Shown here: positions 46,112 through 58,274 of the stretch, one piece after another
How positions within the stretch are numbered: the first letter of the stretch is position 1
Layout: every line of letters begins with the position of its first letter
NCBI GenBank assembly: GCA_022478985.1
Contig: JAKSZP010004170.1
Location: forward strand, 1 to 64,000
Direction: 5' to 3'
Length of the DNA stretch: 64,000 nt
From: Massospora cicadina
Lineage: Eukaryota; Entomophthoromycota; Entomophthoromycetes; Entomophthorales; Entomophthoraceae
Notes under the pieces: model-generated
What the model saw: only the letters and a program-made list of their open reading frames with translations
The model's database searches: none
What the model was told of the DNA's origin: nothing
Program-made: the position numbers and the translations under genes

Positions 46112-47350
46112 GTGACAAAGGGAAGTCTTTGGCTTCTCCCCCTTATGGTCTTAAACCTGGGGTTATTAGGTCTTTTCCTGAAAAGGAGAAGAGAAGCATA
46201 TCATATGTCTTGGCAAGTGCAGACGGTCTGCCAAGTACTTAAACAGGACGATATATATCAGTTTCAGGGTAGTGCAAGCTACACCCAAATTGTGGTCAAG
46301 CCCATATTTTGTGGTGTTCATATTCGCGCAGCTCTAATGTGGTGGAGAAAGTACCCCAGGCCTCCATCATACAAAGTTGCCTGTATTAGGAGTCTTTTTG
46401 GACTCTTAAAACTCGAAAAAATGATAACTCCCACATCCTTTACCAGGCCTCATCCCCTAGTAAACAAAAAGATATAATATAATCAATCAAACTAGGTAAT
46501 ATGGGCATATAAGAATCCCAACACCTAATATTACCCTTTCCTTATTTGCCAACCTTCTATAAGTTTGGACTATTGGGACTTCATCCCCAAATGGTAAATT
46601 CATCAATGACAGTTTAAAGCAATGGTGTGATGGCGCATTGTTGGGTCATGGAATCAATGATAAAGTTAGCTTATTCTTGGAAATGGTATGGAAACTGAGG
46701 GGGCCTGCACATGCTGTGGACAAAGGGGGTTGGGAGGGACGTCATGTGAGATTAATAATTGGAAGACCCATTATTAGGCGAAAACCTTAAACTAACCAAA
46801 AAGATCTCTTTATGGGGAATGGAAGATGAAGAATGTTTGGCAGGAATACAGTTGTCCACCAGAAAAAATAGTACCACTTAATATGAACCCGGAAGAATGG
46901 TTAGAGACAATTGTGGTCAACAAAATGCAAGAAATGCATCATCTCAATACCAAAACTGACATTTTGCAAGCAGCAACCTATAAACAGCGGGCATAAGAAC
47001 TGTATGAAAAATTATACCAATTAATTGATAAACCCACACACTTAGAAGAGGTTTCAGGGGACAGGGAGGGCGACGAGGGGAGGTCCACGCTGCACTGCAG
47101 AAGGCTTTGTAAATTTGGATAGCATATTATGTAAGGCGCGGGAGCCCAAGTTGGCTCTGGTTCCAAACTGGGCGGTTCTGATCAGCTACCAGAGGAACCA
47201 AGCAAATTCTGTCCTTGTGGGTCTTCAACCTTTTATCTGACTAGGGCACAACCATTTCAGTGGGAGTATCTTAGCCATGATGCGTTCCATGCAGCACCAA
47301 ATGCTCTCCAGTAAATGGCAAAAACTTTAAAGATTAGTAGGGAGAAATTT
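46112..47350 (+). other. Unrecognised decayed coding region
   Basis: A 121-codon frame (46,112-46,477: VQTVCQVLKQDDIYQFQGSA, HIRAALMWWRKYP) is followed at 46,600-46,790 by a second stretch (SLKQWCDGALLGHGINDKVS, LFLEMVWKLRGPAHAVDKG) and a third near 46,800. They look like pieces of one protein, but I cannot place the family. It could be a gag of a different retroelement or a lost host gene. Confidence 0.3.
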
Positions 47351-48453
47351 ATATGTTAAAAAGAAAATAAGTATATGAACAAAATAGTCCAGTACCATCA
47401 CAACTAAGGGTACTGGCCTTTATATAGGTGTCAGGCCACCAGGGAGGAATCACTGGCGGCGTGTTTATCTGAAGGCAGGGCTTTGAAGCTTGCAGCCTTG
47501 GATGAGACGTTCTATATTAGAATAAAGTAAGAAAAAGTAAATAAGATATTCTGCTAAGAAGTACTTTATTGAGAATAATCAAGCACTATTTATAGTGCTT
47601 TGAAATGTAAGGATAGGAATAGGGATATTTAAGGGTAGTGTCATGGGACCTGTAGGAAAGTCCCAATACTAGGATAGGTGGAAATAGATAAAGTGTGGAT
47701 AGAGATTAGATAACAAATAGGTAAGGTAAATATTCCCCAAATTTTGCATAATTCAGGCAAAGCCCTGAATTCAGTAAACCTGTTGAAAACATAAAATCGA
47801 ACTTCATTCTTAAATTATTGGGCCATCTGCAAAATATGCCTTTCATATGATTATATAAATTTTCCCCCTGGACAAGGCTTTCACCTAATCCAGGGAGAAT
47901 CCCAACAATAGGTAAAGGGGTATTACAGTTTATAGCGCTGTTCTTTAATTTCTGAAGCTCTCAAGTCAGCATCCTTGCCAGCTGCAGGTTAAGGGTTTGC
48001 GCAGGGGAGGAGAGGGCCAATTTGTGAACAATCATGAGAACTTAGGCAGGGAGAGGTGATGGGGCACGCAATGATTGGCTGCTCCCCAATTTAGCTTTCT
48101 TAAAGCTTTTTAAAAAAATTTTAATTGAGGTGCGCTCCAACTTTGGAGGTCCACCACTCAATTGCAAGCAAAATTCCATAAAAATCAGAAAGAGTTTAGG
48201 GAAAAACAAAAGTGGGGAAGAATCAGGTTCAGAATTTTAACATTCCTTGGCGAAATCAATTTATCATATATTGTAAGTTGTAAAATAAAAGTCATCATAA
48301 CTTTGAGATTTTAGAAAATGGGCAGTGTTGTGGGGACTTACTTGGAGTGCTTTCGTTATTATAGTGGTATAGTTAATAGATCTTATTTGAGAGGTTTAAT
48401 TCTCTCAATATACAGAATACTAGGCAATCTGGGGATAAAGTGGGCGCAGTTGT
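47351..48453. other. Spacer without a recognised feature
   Basis: AT-rich with stops in all frames. It may be LTR material, but no partner was found. Confidence 0.3.
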
Positions 48454-48467
48454 AGAAGTTATTATGA
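48454..48467 (+). repeat. Target-site duplication of the LINE (left)
   Basis: AGAAGTTATTATGA, repeated exactly at 53,701-53,714. Confidence 0.92.
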
Positions 48468-48621
48468 TTTTATTTAACCGAGGTAAGCTGATCAGGGGAC
48501 AGAAGTTACCTAATATATGTGAAACTAAGAGAATAACTAACAAATATAAAAATTGGGCACCCCAGGGTACTCAAGTTACCCCTGTTGCCAGCGGGACTGC
48601 CAAGTATGTGGGGTTGGTGCA

Positions 48622-51600
48622 CTACTCCGAGGGGGTTTCCCCTGCTATGGAGCAGGTGTGAAGGAAAGGGTCTGTGTGGAGGAACCAGAGTGGGAACCAT
48701 AATTCTATGAGCGCTTTTTGTCTTGGTCTCATATATCCATAGAGCCAGGCTTGGAAGTGCTCCAGTAAGTGGACATGGAATCTGTTAATAATCCCATGAA
48801 TGTTTGGGACCGTGCCCTTGAACGCATCTAATGCAATTGTGTGTATTGTCCACATTGCAATGGGTATTATTAGGGAGCGGAGTGTAGATGGGATTGGTGA
48901 CTCAATCTGGAGCGCGAAGATACTTTTTGATATCGAGAATTCCTGTTTGTTATGAATCTTGATCAGGCGTGCGACTTCCTGCCATATAGCTTTGGTTGGG
49001 GGGCATGTTTCTAGACGGTGATGTAGGGATCCCTCCCCTCCACATACTGCACATGTTTTGTGGAGGGAGTTAGAGTGGTCCGCCGTCCTATAGGTCCTTC
49101 TCAAACAGCGCCAGGCGTTTTTTATTATCCTTGGTTGTAGGAGTGGGTGGTGTGTCATTTTCCACATTGCTTCTGTGTGGTTAAATCATAGGGAATGTCC
49201 ATCATATCTAGTTATTCTATTCTAGCTATGCTTGGGGTTGTTGCGAGAATATCCCTCTGGGGTGGTTTTCTGGGTTTCTTAATTTGAATTGGGGGCTGGG
49301 TCGTCCCCTTCCCTGTATAGTACCCATGTTCTCTATGGTCCATCCCATACAGCGGATAGTTTGGAGGATATGTTTGAATTGAGGGGAGGTTCCATGTGGA
49401 CCCGTTGCAGTAGGGTGCCTGGCAGGGTATGAAAGTAGTCTGGGTGGACTATGTGGGTTGGTTAATTTGAGCGCCTGTGAAAAGTTAGTCCTTGCTGCTC
49501 TGGACCAATGTTGTTGCGGGAGGTCTGGAGTAAGGATTTTCTTTATCCAGGTACCTAGGATGTGATTGGCATGGCTCTCAAAATCTATTAGTACCATGCC
49601 TCCGCTTGAGCGTGGGCCAAATAGTGTTTCCATCCGTATAGGAGGGTGAGAGACAGGCCACAGCCAGCCCTGGATAAGCGCGCGAATTGAGGTTATAAAG
49701 GTAGGTGAGAAGGCTATCGCATGGGCCTGGTACCGTAGTATTAGGAGGATGAGCGAGTTAGCAACTGTAACTCGTCCTGTTAGTCCTGGGGTTCTTCCCT
49801 TGAGGGAGGCGACGCGTTTGGATACCCGTTGTAACAGGTTACTTTCCATTGTCTCATTAGCATATCCCCCTGATTCTATCCATATTCCAAGGTGTCGGAC
49901 AGGAGTGGTGGTGGGAGGTGTTGCAAAGGGTAATATAATTGGGTTTTTTCTTTGAGTGTTGGTGTGAGGTTCTGATGTTGTGGCCCAATTGTTTGTGTAT
50001 TTGCCTAAGAGGTTAATTTCTGTCTTCCTTTTGTTGAGCGATGCATTGCTCACCTTGGAGTATTACTCTAGAGTATGTTCCAGCTGTCGGGCATCTTCAT
50101 TGTTTTCTATACCTGCTATGCAATCAACTGCAAAGGCCAGTATCTTGACTGTTGGTTGTCCTTGTGCGGTTATCTCCATGAGACGTGAGTCAGTTACTCG
50201 GAGGAGCGGGTCAAAGCTGAAATTGTATAGCAGTGGGCTGAGGGGATCCCCTTGTTTGAGCCCTCTGTGTGGTTTAATATTGTTTGTTAGGAATCCAGGG
50301 CCGCATACAGCCATGGTTGCAGATTATGTTAGGAGCATCGCCCATTTTATGAATCTTGATGGGAGTTGGAAGGCATGTAGACATTCTTTTAGGTATGGCC
50401 AGCTAACACGGTCATACGCCTTTTCCTGATCCAAGAAGACCAGGGCACCAGTTGCTTTGGATTGGCAAATGTTTGCAACAGGGTGTATGTTGTTCCAGAT
50501 TGAACGCCCTGGTATAAACCCAAACTGGTTGGGTGATAGGATGTTAGATGCAATTGCTCCTAATCTAGCTGCTAGAATTTTTGTTAAAATTTTTGTGTCA
50601 GCGTTAGGGAGTGCAATTGGGCGCCAGTTGGCCAGGTCCAACTTGTCACCCTTTTTATACAAGGTTATAACGTAGGATTCATGGCCTCCTGGTAATAGAC
50701 GTGTTTCCAACAAACTCTGGTTCATTGACGCCAATAGGAGGGGGCGATTTGTTGAAAATATTTTTTGTAAAATTTGTAGGGTATCCCATCAGGCCCTGGG
50801 CATTTCCTACGTGGTGCACCGCGAATTGTTTCCTAAAGCTCCTCCCATGTGATAAGGGATAATATATTGTAATTTGGTGGTGTACTTTGTATCTTGGCAG
50901 TTTGAATAAATTCTTTAATCTTTTGTGGATCTGTTGGCATATCGCGATATAATTTGGTGTAATAGCGGTGTACTTCTGCCTTGAGCTCCTCAGGGTCAGT
51001 TGCCACGGTGCCGTTGGTCTTGCGGACCTGTGTGCACATGGGCTGGTTTATGCAGGAGTGGAATTGGCAGAAAAAGTATGTCAAACAGGTTTCACCTTCC
51101 TTTATGAACTTAACTTTGTTAAATACTTTGATTCTGTGTTGGTGTTCAATGATGAGATTGTTAAGTTGGGCTGAAATTTCTGCCCATTTGCGTCCCCAAT
51201 TAGGGCTATAGCCAGATCTCGGAGTATTTATTTCCAGGTGGTCTAGTTCTGCCAAGGTACGCTTGATTGTGGCTGTGTCCGCGGTGTACTTGCGTGATGC
51301 AATATGTCAGGTTTTGTTGATTAACTCTTTTTTGAAAGTTTCCCATGTTCTGATGGGATCCGAAGTGAATGGGGCTGTGAATTCTGGGTTTGTAGCCTTG
51401 TTTTCAACCCAATCAGATATCTCAGGCAATCTTATATTTTCTAGGTGAAGCTTTCTCCAAGGCGACACCTGTGTGTGGGATTGGGTTGGCGCTAACTGCA
51501 CCATAAACAATCAGTGATCAGAAAAATTGACCTTTTTTGTTGTAAATTAAGAGATTCTTGAGTGGTGATATTTGTGGGATGAGGATGTGGTCAATATGAC

Positions 51601-52177
51601 TCATCAATATGAGCAGTCCCTCACGTATGTTGGGTCTTGTCATATGGGGAAGGATTGGTGAATTGGGAGGAAGAGCATCCTGTAAGCCAAGAGATGCCTT
51701 CATTGTGCGATATTCAATGTGTCCAGGTGGGTATCCCCTGGGATTAGGCCATTGATCTGTATTGGGGTTATCTCAGCAGTTGAAATCGCCTAACATGATG
51801 ATATCTGGTGGGAGGGTGAGAGTAAAAAGTTTTTCAAATTTTTTTCTCTCAGTTGCAGTGCACGGTGCATAGATACATGCTAATGAAATTATTTCATCTT
51901 GGCATGTGATTGTTGCTACCAGGACTCGACCATGCAAGTGTGATGATGAATTTGTAATTTTAAATTTTTTGTTGTTTTGGACTATCACCCCACAGTGAGA
52001 CGTCCATATTGATTGTGATGGTGCGACCCTGGTTGACCAGGATTCTTCTTCCCATTGTAGGCAGTGGGTTTCTTGGATGGCCAAGATGTCTACAAGAGGT
52101 TTTTGCAGGAATGCCAGCTTTTTGGCTTGGGACGTATGAGCCCTGGCTCCCGCAATGTTTAACGTCCCTATTGACAC
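48622..52177 (-). pseudogene. LINE ORF2: endonuclease, RT, Cys-rich end
   Basis: Endonuclease (52,177-51,300): MSIGTLNIAGARAHTSQAKK, DILAIQETHC, YAPCTATERKKF, IIMLGDFNC followed by TGA where the older LINE has Trp. RT: NWRPIALPNADTKILTKILA, FIPGRSIWNN, LDQEKAYDRV (50,734-50,324), GLKQGDPLSPLLYNFSFDPL (50,314-50,063), then LAFAVDCIAGI, where the catalytic FADD is FAVD. The third catalytic residue is thus lost. The 275-codon frame 50,053-49,226 is the thumb and connector. The last frame, 49,167-48,622, has CAVCGGEGSLHHRLETCPPT, a CCHC-like motif typical of LINE ORF2 C-termini. Frameshifts lie near 51.5, 50.8 and 49.2 kb. It cannot encode an active enzyme. Confidence 0.9.
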
Positions 52178-52261
52178 TCAGGTGCCCGTGGCGCCTCAGG
52201 AGCGGTTGGGAGGACCCTCTGGTCCTATCCCACCGCAGCTCATTTTGGCCATGCTCCACGT

Positions 52262-53617
52262 CTATACTCCAACTCTTTCACTGCCATTGTTGGTTAACTT
52301 GATCTGACCCAATGATTCAAGGGAATTGCAGTTTTTTGCATTTGTGTCAACTTTTCCTGCACAGGTCTCATGTTGATTTGATGCGGGTTGTTGATTGGAT
52401 TTTATATTTTTGAGGTTCAACTTTGTTGCATTGTGCACCGCATTTTCACCCAAATTGCGGTTGCATTGTTCCTCAGTATATGCATGACTGATGACGCTTT
52501 GTGGCTCAGTCTGGTTACTGTGAAAATTTTTGACCTGGGCATATTGTTCTGATTGGTTGGTTCGATGGATATCCAAGATATCCTCCCAAATTTGGCCGTA
52601 GTTAATGGCGGATTCCGCGTGTGCCGCTGCCTCAGCCGCTGCTCTCTTGCGGGCTTTTTGTGCTGCTTTACGCTGTTTACTTGTAACTGGATCCACGATG
52701 GAGTATAGTCCATCTTCACCCCAGCAGAATGGGTGGTGGCCATCAGTCATTTTGGCGAAGTTTTCATTATCTACGTCCATAGCTTCTTCACAGAAATCAT
52801 TTTCCATTAAGCCCTCTTTTACAGGGCATGCATGTTCCTTGTGGCCCAGTGAGCCACAGTGGTTGCAAATGGGTGGTGCGCGTTCCAGTGTAACTTGGAA
52901 TGCAGCCAACTGGCCCCCAACTATGAAGTGAAATTTTGCTGCACGGGGAATTCTGGATAAATCCTCTTCCACTTCTGGGAAGGGGTTGATTACAGCAATA
53001 GCTTTGCCTGTGCACAGGTTGGCATAAAGCGAAATTGCTGTAATTTGGGTTGTTGGATTTCTCCATAGGCCACAAGACCTTTGCGGAGCTCCTCCTCGAT
53101 TACCTTACAAGGAAGGTTGGTGGGGAGCGAGTCAAAGGAGATGAACAAAGCTTTTGCTTTGTTCCATCTGGTGCATGCGGTGCGCACAATTTTTGCCCTC
53201 AGGGAGGGCAACTTCCACGCAGATTTTTGCTGCGGCATCAGTTTCATCAGCTGTTTTGAAACCAATATTGATCCAGCTGTGGCCCATGTTGTTGGTGGCT
53301 ACGTACACTGTGTGAGGGAAAAGTGAGGGCTGTGCCTCACATGTTTTCTCCCACAGGATTGGTGACTCATCCTCAAGGAAGAGTCTGATCCCATGTTCCA
53401 CCTTTGACAAAGGTTGTTTGAATTGAATGTACATGTATTGCGCGTGTTTTATAGTAAATACCATAAACCCAGACGGTGTCTGAGTTTGCAATTTCTTTGC
53501 AGATTGGGTTCCTGGTCCCCCTCCAGGGCGTTTCTTGCCCTTAGTTGCACCATTAAGCGCACCGCTTGCTGCGACGCTCGCCCATGTTGTATTATTTTTG
53601 TTATTAAAGTCGCCCAT
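52262..53617 (-). pseudogene. LINE ORF1
   Basis: It starts MGDFNNKNNTTWASVAASGA (53,617) and runs in three pieces (53,617-53,132; 53,265-52,990; 52,972-52,262), so two frameshifts split about 450 codons. The N-terminal third is Lys/Gly/Thr-rich. The middle has an RRM-like rhythm (VKVIEEELRKGLVAYGEI region). One CCHC knuckle, CNHCGSLGHKEHAC, sits at about 52,830-52,870, followed by an Ala/Lys-rich helix (KAAQKARKRAAAEAAAHAES). The protein would coat LINE RNA. Two retained halves of the same protein are visible in the copy at 36.5 kb. Confidence 0.85.
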
Positions 53618-53714
53618 CTTTCCTGTGTGTGATTATCCAAATTTGCTGTTCGAATTGAATCATAGTAGCTAAAGTGATTGTTATGAGAAAGGAAAGCTTC
53701 AGAAGTTATTATGA

Positions 53715-55490
53715 TACAATTGGCTTTTTTTACTTAGAAAGGATTAATGGACCCCACCTGGATTATTGATTTTGTGGGAAACTAACACAAAAAAGAAATT
53801 ATTTTAACATAATAAAATTATACCTAACATGTTTCCTTGGCGATGGCTTAAGCATCAATACAAGGTGAATAGAGTTTGGGGTAAATCTTGTCCAGCGGGT
53901 GCTTCATGTGGTGAGCAAAGGCATACGGGTTGAAAAATCAGCGACATGATGTAGAAGGAGATAATGGTACAGGTTTTCCTCCTCTATGATACCAATGGTG
54001 TGCATTGCCTTTACATATTGAGCAAGCTAGTGTTCAGCAAAAGAGGTGAGTTTGGGTACACACATATATGTTTTGATGCGCTGTTGAGTCTGTGGTTAGT
54101 TGAGGTCAAACAGTGATGACCTTGCTGCATCAACGCATGCGCATCCTGATGAAGATGTGAGCTCTTCAATATCAAAGTGCGCATCTTCAAGGAAATTACT
54201 GGGGAGTTATGGTACATAGATATCCTCACAAAGTGGATCCATCATCATATGGAGGGCTTGGCAGAAGAGGGAGTTGGTGGGGGCAGCGGCTGCTTCAACA
54301 GCTTCTGGTGAATCTTTTATAAACTAATAACTGTTACAAGGGCTAAAACGGTGGTGAGAGTTAATTAGGAAGCTACATATCTATTCAGCCCAGTATAAGT
54401 TATTTTTAGTGCTGTAGGATTATTCTTCATCATTGATCCATTTGAAAGCTTTAAAAGACATTTTAGATGGCCAGCACTAGGTCAGCGACAGGGTTGGTTG
54501 GGTTTCAGGAGCTGATTGGCTGCGCACATCTGAACATGGCAATTTCACCAGCACCTGAGCTGCAATCTGCTCAGGAATGATTCTGATTATTGCGCTCTGG
54601 TTGGGAAGAGAGGAGGGAGCAGTGCATGCAGCATTTTAGGATGAAAGGAGAATCAATCCTCATATAAAGATTTCATTGAGGCAGTAGCTGGGCTGACGCC
54701 AGAGGGAGGAGTGTCAGAAGCAGTTTCAGAGGAAAAATCTAGGCACCTGAATTTTAATGGTTGGGATCAAAGTACAAGGGACAGATGGAACGGCCATTCT
54801 TGATGCATTCCCAGAAGGGATGATCATGGACATATCTGATCATGGAATGGAATCTATTGTAAGGTGTGTGTGTCTCTATGGTAGGAAGATTGTTGCAAAT
54901 GCGTGAGGCCCATTAAGATGCTCAGTGCTTTTGGACACCCCAAATACTACATTGTGTCAGAGCTTTAGGCTGCCAAGCTCTCCATGAGTTCTTGGGGGAG
55001 GTGTTCAGGGGAAAGGTGGGAGGACAATCTGAAAACAGGATCATTAGCATGTCCTCATCTGGAAAGCAAGTTTGAATGGTCAGGATGGGAGTTTTAAATA
55101 ATAAAGGCAGCTGTGATGCTACCATGGCATGGGCTATACAAGAGAAGCCAAGGTCAAATTAACCCTTGAAGGGATGTAAATTTATAAGTCCAGAGGGCTT
55201 TTGAAACGCCGTGGCCATCCTGATGATGACTGCACTCACATAGGGGAAGAGGTTCTTATACTTGCTAAAGGCCAAAAAGCGCAGGTTTCTCTGTGGGAGC
55301 ACTAGGGGTTTCGAAGCACCGTCTGAGAGCGTGTGAGGTGCTGGGCTAGGTCCCGAGGCAGAATGTGGCGACCAGAAGTGTTTGGGGGTCTAGATGTAAC
55401 AGCCTGGGCGCGTTCAATGGTGGCCAATAAACGCTAGGAGGCGTCTCACTGCCGCCCCAAGTGGGGGAAGCAGGCGTCTTTTGCATCAAC
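53715..55490 (-). pseudogene. Decayed unrecognised frame with a poly(A)-like end
   Basis: The minus strand keeps long coding-like pieces: FSKYKNLFPYVSAVIIRMAT, AFQKPSGLINLHPFKG (about 55.28-55.17 kb), MVASQLPLLFKTPILTIQTC (55,125-54,922), VHDHPFWECIKNGRSICPLY, FDPNH (about 54.83-54.76 kb), NFLEDAHFDIEELTSSSGCA (about 54.20-54.13 kb), and EEENLYHYLLLHHVADFST (about 53.98-53.93 kb). The frame then reads HPLDKIYPKLYSPCIDA and a stop at about 53,849. The end is homologous to the C-termini at 9.9 and 13.2 kb (LDK...K..SP.D.. stop). A 3' UTR of about 120 bp leads to TCTAAGTAAAAAAA at 53,725-53,740. No target duplication was found. I do not recognise the protein. Confidence 0.5.
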
Positions 55491-57972
55491 ATAGGGTTGG
55501 AGCAGCGTGTGAAAAAAACTAGTTGAGCGTAAAACTTTTCTTAAAATCTTGAATTTTAATTAAATTAGTGATTGGAGTGAAAGAGAGTGTTATCTACCAT
55601 ATTAGTTTGCATACTTCCCATCAAGTAGTTAAAGATATCAATTAATATAAAAGATAGGGTTTTCTTTTTAAAAACAATTAAAATTGTATAAAAAAGTAAA
55701 GATCCAAAAAATGTGGGTAGGAAATAATTAAAAAAAGGATTCATATATATAATTGGTTTATTATATAATTTTATAGTGAAACATTGGTTTTAAGAAAAGC
55801 CCTTACCTTAGTGATTACCTAAAGCCCAAGAAGCACATATAAACTAGTATTATGTATTTAGGTACGTTTGTTTTTGAGAATAAGATTAATAAGTTTCAAT
55901 TTTAAGTGTTTTATTATAGAAGTTTTTATGGATTGAAATCTAAACTGATATTATATATAACATAAGTCTAACTATAAACAGTTTCTTTTTAGATGCATAT
56001 GTTATAAGAATAACATTAATGAAAGTTTTTATATTTGTAGTTATGTAGTAAGAGATATGATAGTGTTACTTGCTTTTATAGTATAAATTAAAAATTTCGT
56101 TGCTTTTGTGGTTACAAATTAGTTTTCAAAAACCTCACCTAATTAATACCTTTTTTTTAGTACTAGATGGTACCTAATTAATACCTTGAAGGGCTTCTTT
56201 TTTGAGGTACAATAGTGCTAATATCAAGAATCCTGATAGTAAATACTTGATTTTAGTTAATTTTTTTGCAAGTATTTTGTTTATTTTAAATAGGGTGGAC
56301 AAGACGTGCTTATATCACAAAAAAGAATATTTTTTTATGGTAATAAGGCAAAGGGACTTATTGGAGTAAATTCACAAAATTGAGATTTAGAATAAAGAGC
56401 AAAACTTTACTAGAAAATCAAATTGGGGATAATTATATGTTTTTTAACAATATAATCCCCATATGGAGGGGGAATATAAAGATTATAAGGGGATATCTAA
56501 GTGAAGGCTCTTATTATGTATTACTTTTGGATATATGCATGCCTTTAAAGCCTAAATTTTATAGGCGTAAACACGCTTTAAATGTCTCATTTAGATAAGA
56601 CTTTGTATTATTCAAGTTAAACTTAGGAAATATTTTAAATTTGTAACCTTTTTATAGTACTAATTATTTTTCATCCACATAAGCTATCCAATAGAGATTT
56701 TGTCTCTCATCCTGATGTTTTGTATCCTTGGCTTATTAATATTTTTATACTAGGAGATTGTAGCCTTGAGTTAATTCTGGGAAATTTCCAGTATTGTTAT
56801 AGGCATCACTACTATATGATTTATCAATATAATAAATCAGGGCAAATGCTAATATCCTAGAGTAGACTTATTTATTAAGTCACTTGAAAGGGATTGCTTG
56901 ATTGTTATTCTTAGTATGCCTTATACCCTGGTATCTAACATCACCCCCTTTAAGAATATTGGCTGGTAAGTACTAAGGTAAGAATTGACCATGTACTTGG
57001 TTATTCACCAGTTTCTTTAGAAGATAAATTTTTTATTTGTCTCTGCATTTGTAAGTTATGACGTATAATGCTTCACAGATGAAATCAAATTTTACTCCAT
57101 GCGGTGCTATGCAGTTATGGAAGTCTAAGTATAAATCAGTAATGTTAAAGCAGGCAAATATACAAGGTTTTATTAGTTTACTGTCCTTTTTTGATAAACA
57201 TTTTTGACAGACGTTTTATTGCATTAAAATTTATTAAATAATATTTTATGCTAATCTTTTTAACACATTTAAGGCTCTCAGTGTTTACTGAGCAGTTGAA
57301 TGGACCTAGTTTATCAGGTAATTTTAATAGGGGATATAATAGTATTAGCTTATGCCTAATTTGTTATGTATCATATCAAAAATATCAGTGGTTAAGGACT
57401 AAAAGTATCCTAAGTATGATTAAAACTTGGGAATTGCAGCCTAGCAGTTCCACTTATTAATATTTTGTTGAAGAACTATATCTTGGGGGCTTTGCAGTAA
57501 GTTGACTTAATAATAATTGACTTAATGACCCAGGATTGGGGGCTTTGTTGGTCTATGTCAAAATTAGTTTTTAATTTTGGTTAAGTTTACATCAAATTAA
57601 TTACTAATTAGCAGTTTGAACTGCTTTGGCATGTGCTACCACTGAATGAGAGGAGTGATTGTTTAGCTATTTTCAGATGCATAAGAGAAAACGCTGTCTT
57701 GAAATAATTGTGTCATTGAGACACCATCCACAAAGCTGAGTTAGGTTTCAGTGGGACGCCTGAGTGTTCTTAGATCCTCTGAAGTTCTTCTTTTCTATGT
57801 TTAAGTGGCATTGTGACACGAAGTGTCATGGGCAAAGGTGTGGGAAGCATCAAACACTATAAATTCTTACTAAATAAAATATAAAAAATCTTATAGTCCA
57901 ATAATTATCTAATAGTTCAATATAAAAACTTGTTGACTTTGATATTTTTCAGTTGTATTATGTTGAGGATTT
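55491..57972. other. Very AT-rich DNA without genes
   Basis: Stops in all frames and no motif, apart from the 21-bp retroposon tail at 56,151. Confidence 0.5.
56151..56171 (-). mobile_element. 21-bp micro-copy of the retroposon tail
   Basis: On the minus strand it reads ACCATCTAGTACTAAAAAAA with one further A. It is flanked by exact 14-bp copies of ACCTAATTAATACC (56,137-56,150 and 56,172-56,185). It shares all 13 non-A bases with the micro-copy at 36,421. Confidence 0.78.
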
Positions 57973-57984
57973 ACTTGTGATCAG
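57973..57984 (+). repeat. Target-site duplication of SINE 2 (left)
   Basis: ACTTGTGATCAG, exact at 58,275-58,286. Confidence 0.85.
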
Positions 57985-58274
57985 GAAGGGGAGGATACCT
58001 CAGTGGTAGAATAGGGACCTCTACCGCTGCCTCCTAAGTTTGATTCTGGTACAGGAACTTTGGGTAGGATACAATTATGACTGTGTTGGCGTTGCGCAAC
58101 AATGACCCAAACTGAGATAGCAAATAGTATAGGCGGTCCATGGAGTTCTTGGCCTATCATATGCTGCGCATGGAGGTTTTCCAGATTTTACCATCTTTCT
58201 TATTCATTCAACTTCCCATTAATCAGTGCATTATCATCCCTAGGTTAGCCCACCTCAAGTAAAAATTAAAAAAC
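57985..58274 (+). mobile_element. tRNA-derived SINE 2
   Basis: 290 bp between exact 12-bp duplications. The head has a clear A box (TACCTCAGTGGTAGAAT, compare TAGCTCAGTGGTAGAGC) and a diverged B box (GTTTGATTCTG). The acceptor-side bases GGGGAGG at the start and the run CTGCCTCCTAAG also fit a tRNA origin. The body differs from SINE 1. The last 40 bp (ATCATCCCTAGGTTAGCC, CACCTCAAGTAAAAATTAAA) align with the tails of SINE 1 and the LINEs. It is thus a second SINE with a different tRNA head on the same kind of tail. Confidence 0.82.

Larger units (their letters stand above)
48468..53700 (-). mobile_element. Full-length APE-type LINE
   Basis: 5,233 bp between exact 14-bp duplications. On the minus strand: 5' UTR of 83 bp starting GAAGCTTTCC, ORF1 (53,617-52,262), ORF2 (52,177-48,622), and a 3' UTR ending TGTCCCCTGATCAGCTTACC, TCGGTTAAATAAAA. 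There is no long poly(A); the end is an AAATAAAA-type repeat. The coding decay is light: a few stops, about two frameshifts in ORF1 and three in ORF2. A second copy starting at about 63,546 in the opposite direction is nearly identical in its first 450 bp. The LINE at 36-45 kb is a more distant relative. Confidence 0.9.

Noticed and set aside
49749..50429. Plus-strand frames of 68 and 149 codons
   Set aside because: Antisense shadows of the LINE ORF2 reading on the minus strand, which has clear RT motifs.
52605..53326. Plus-strand frames up to 108 codons
   Set aside because: Antisense shadows of LINE ORF1.
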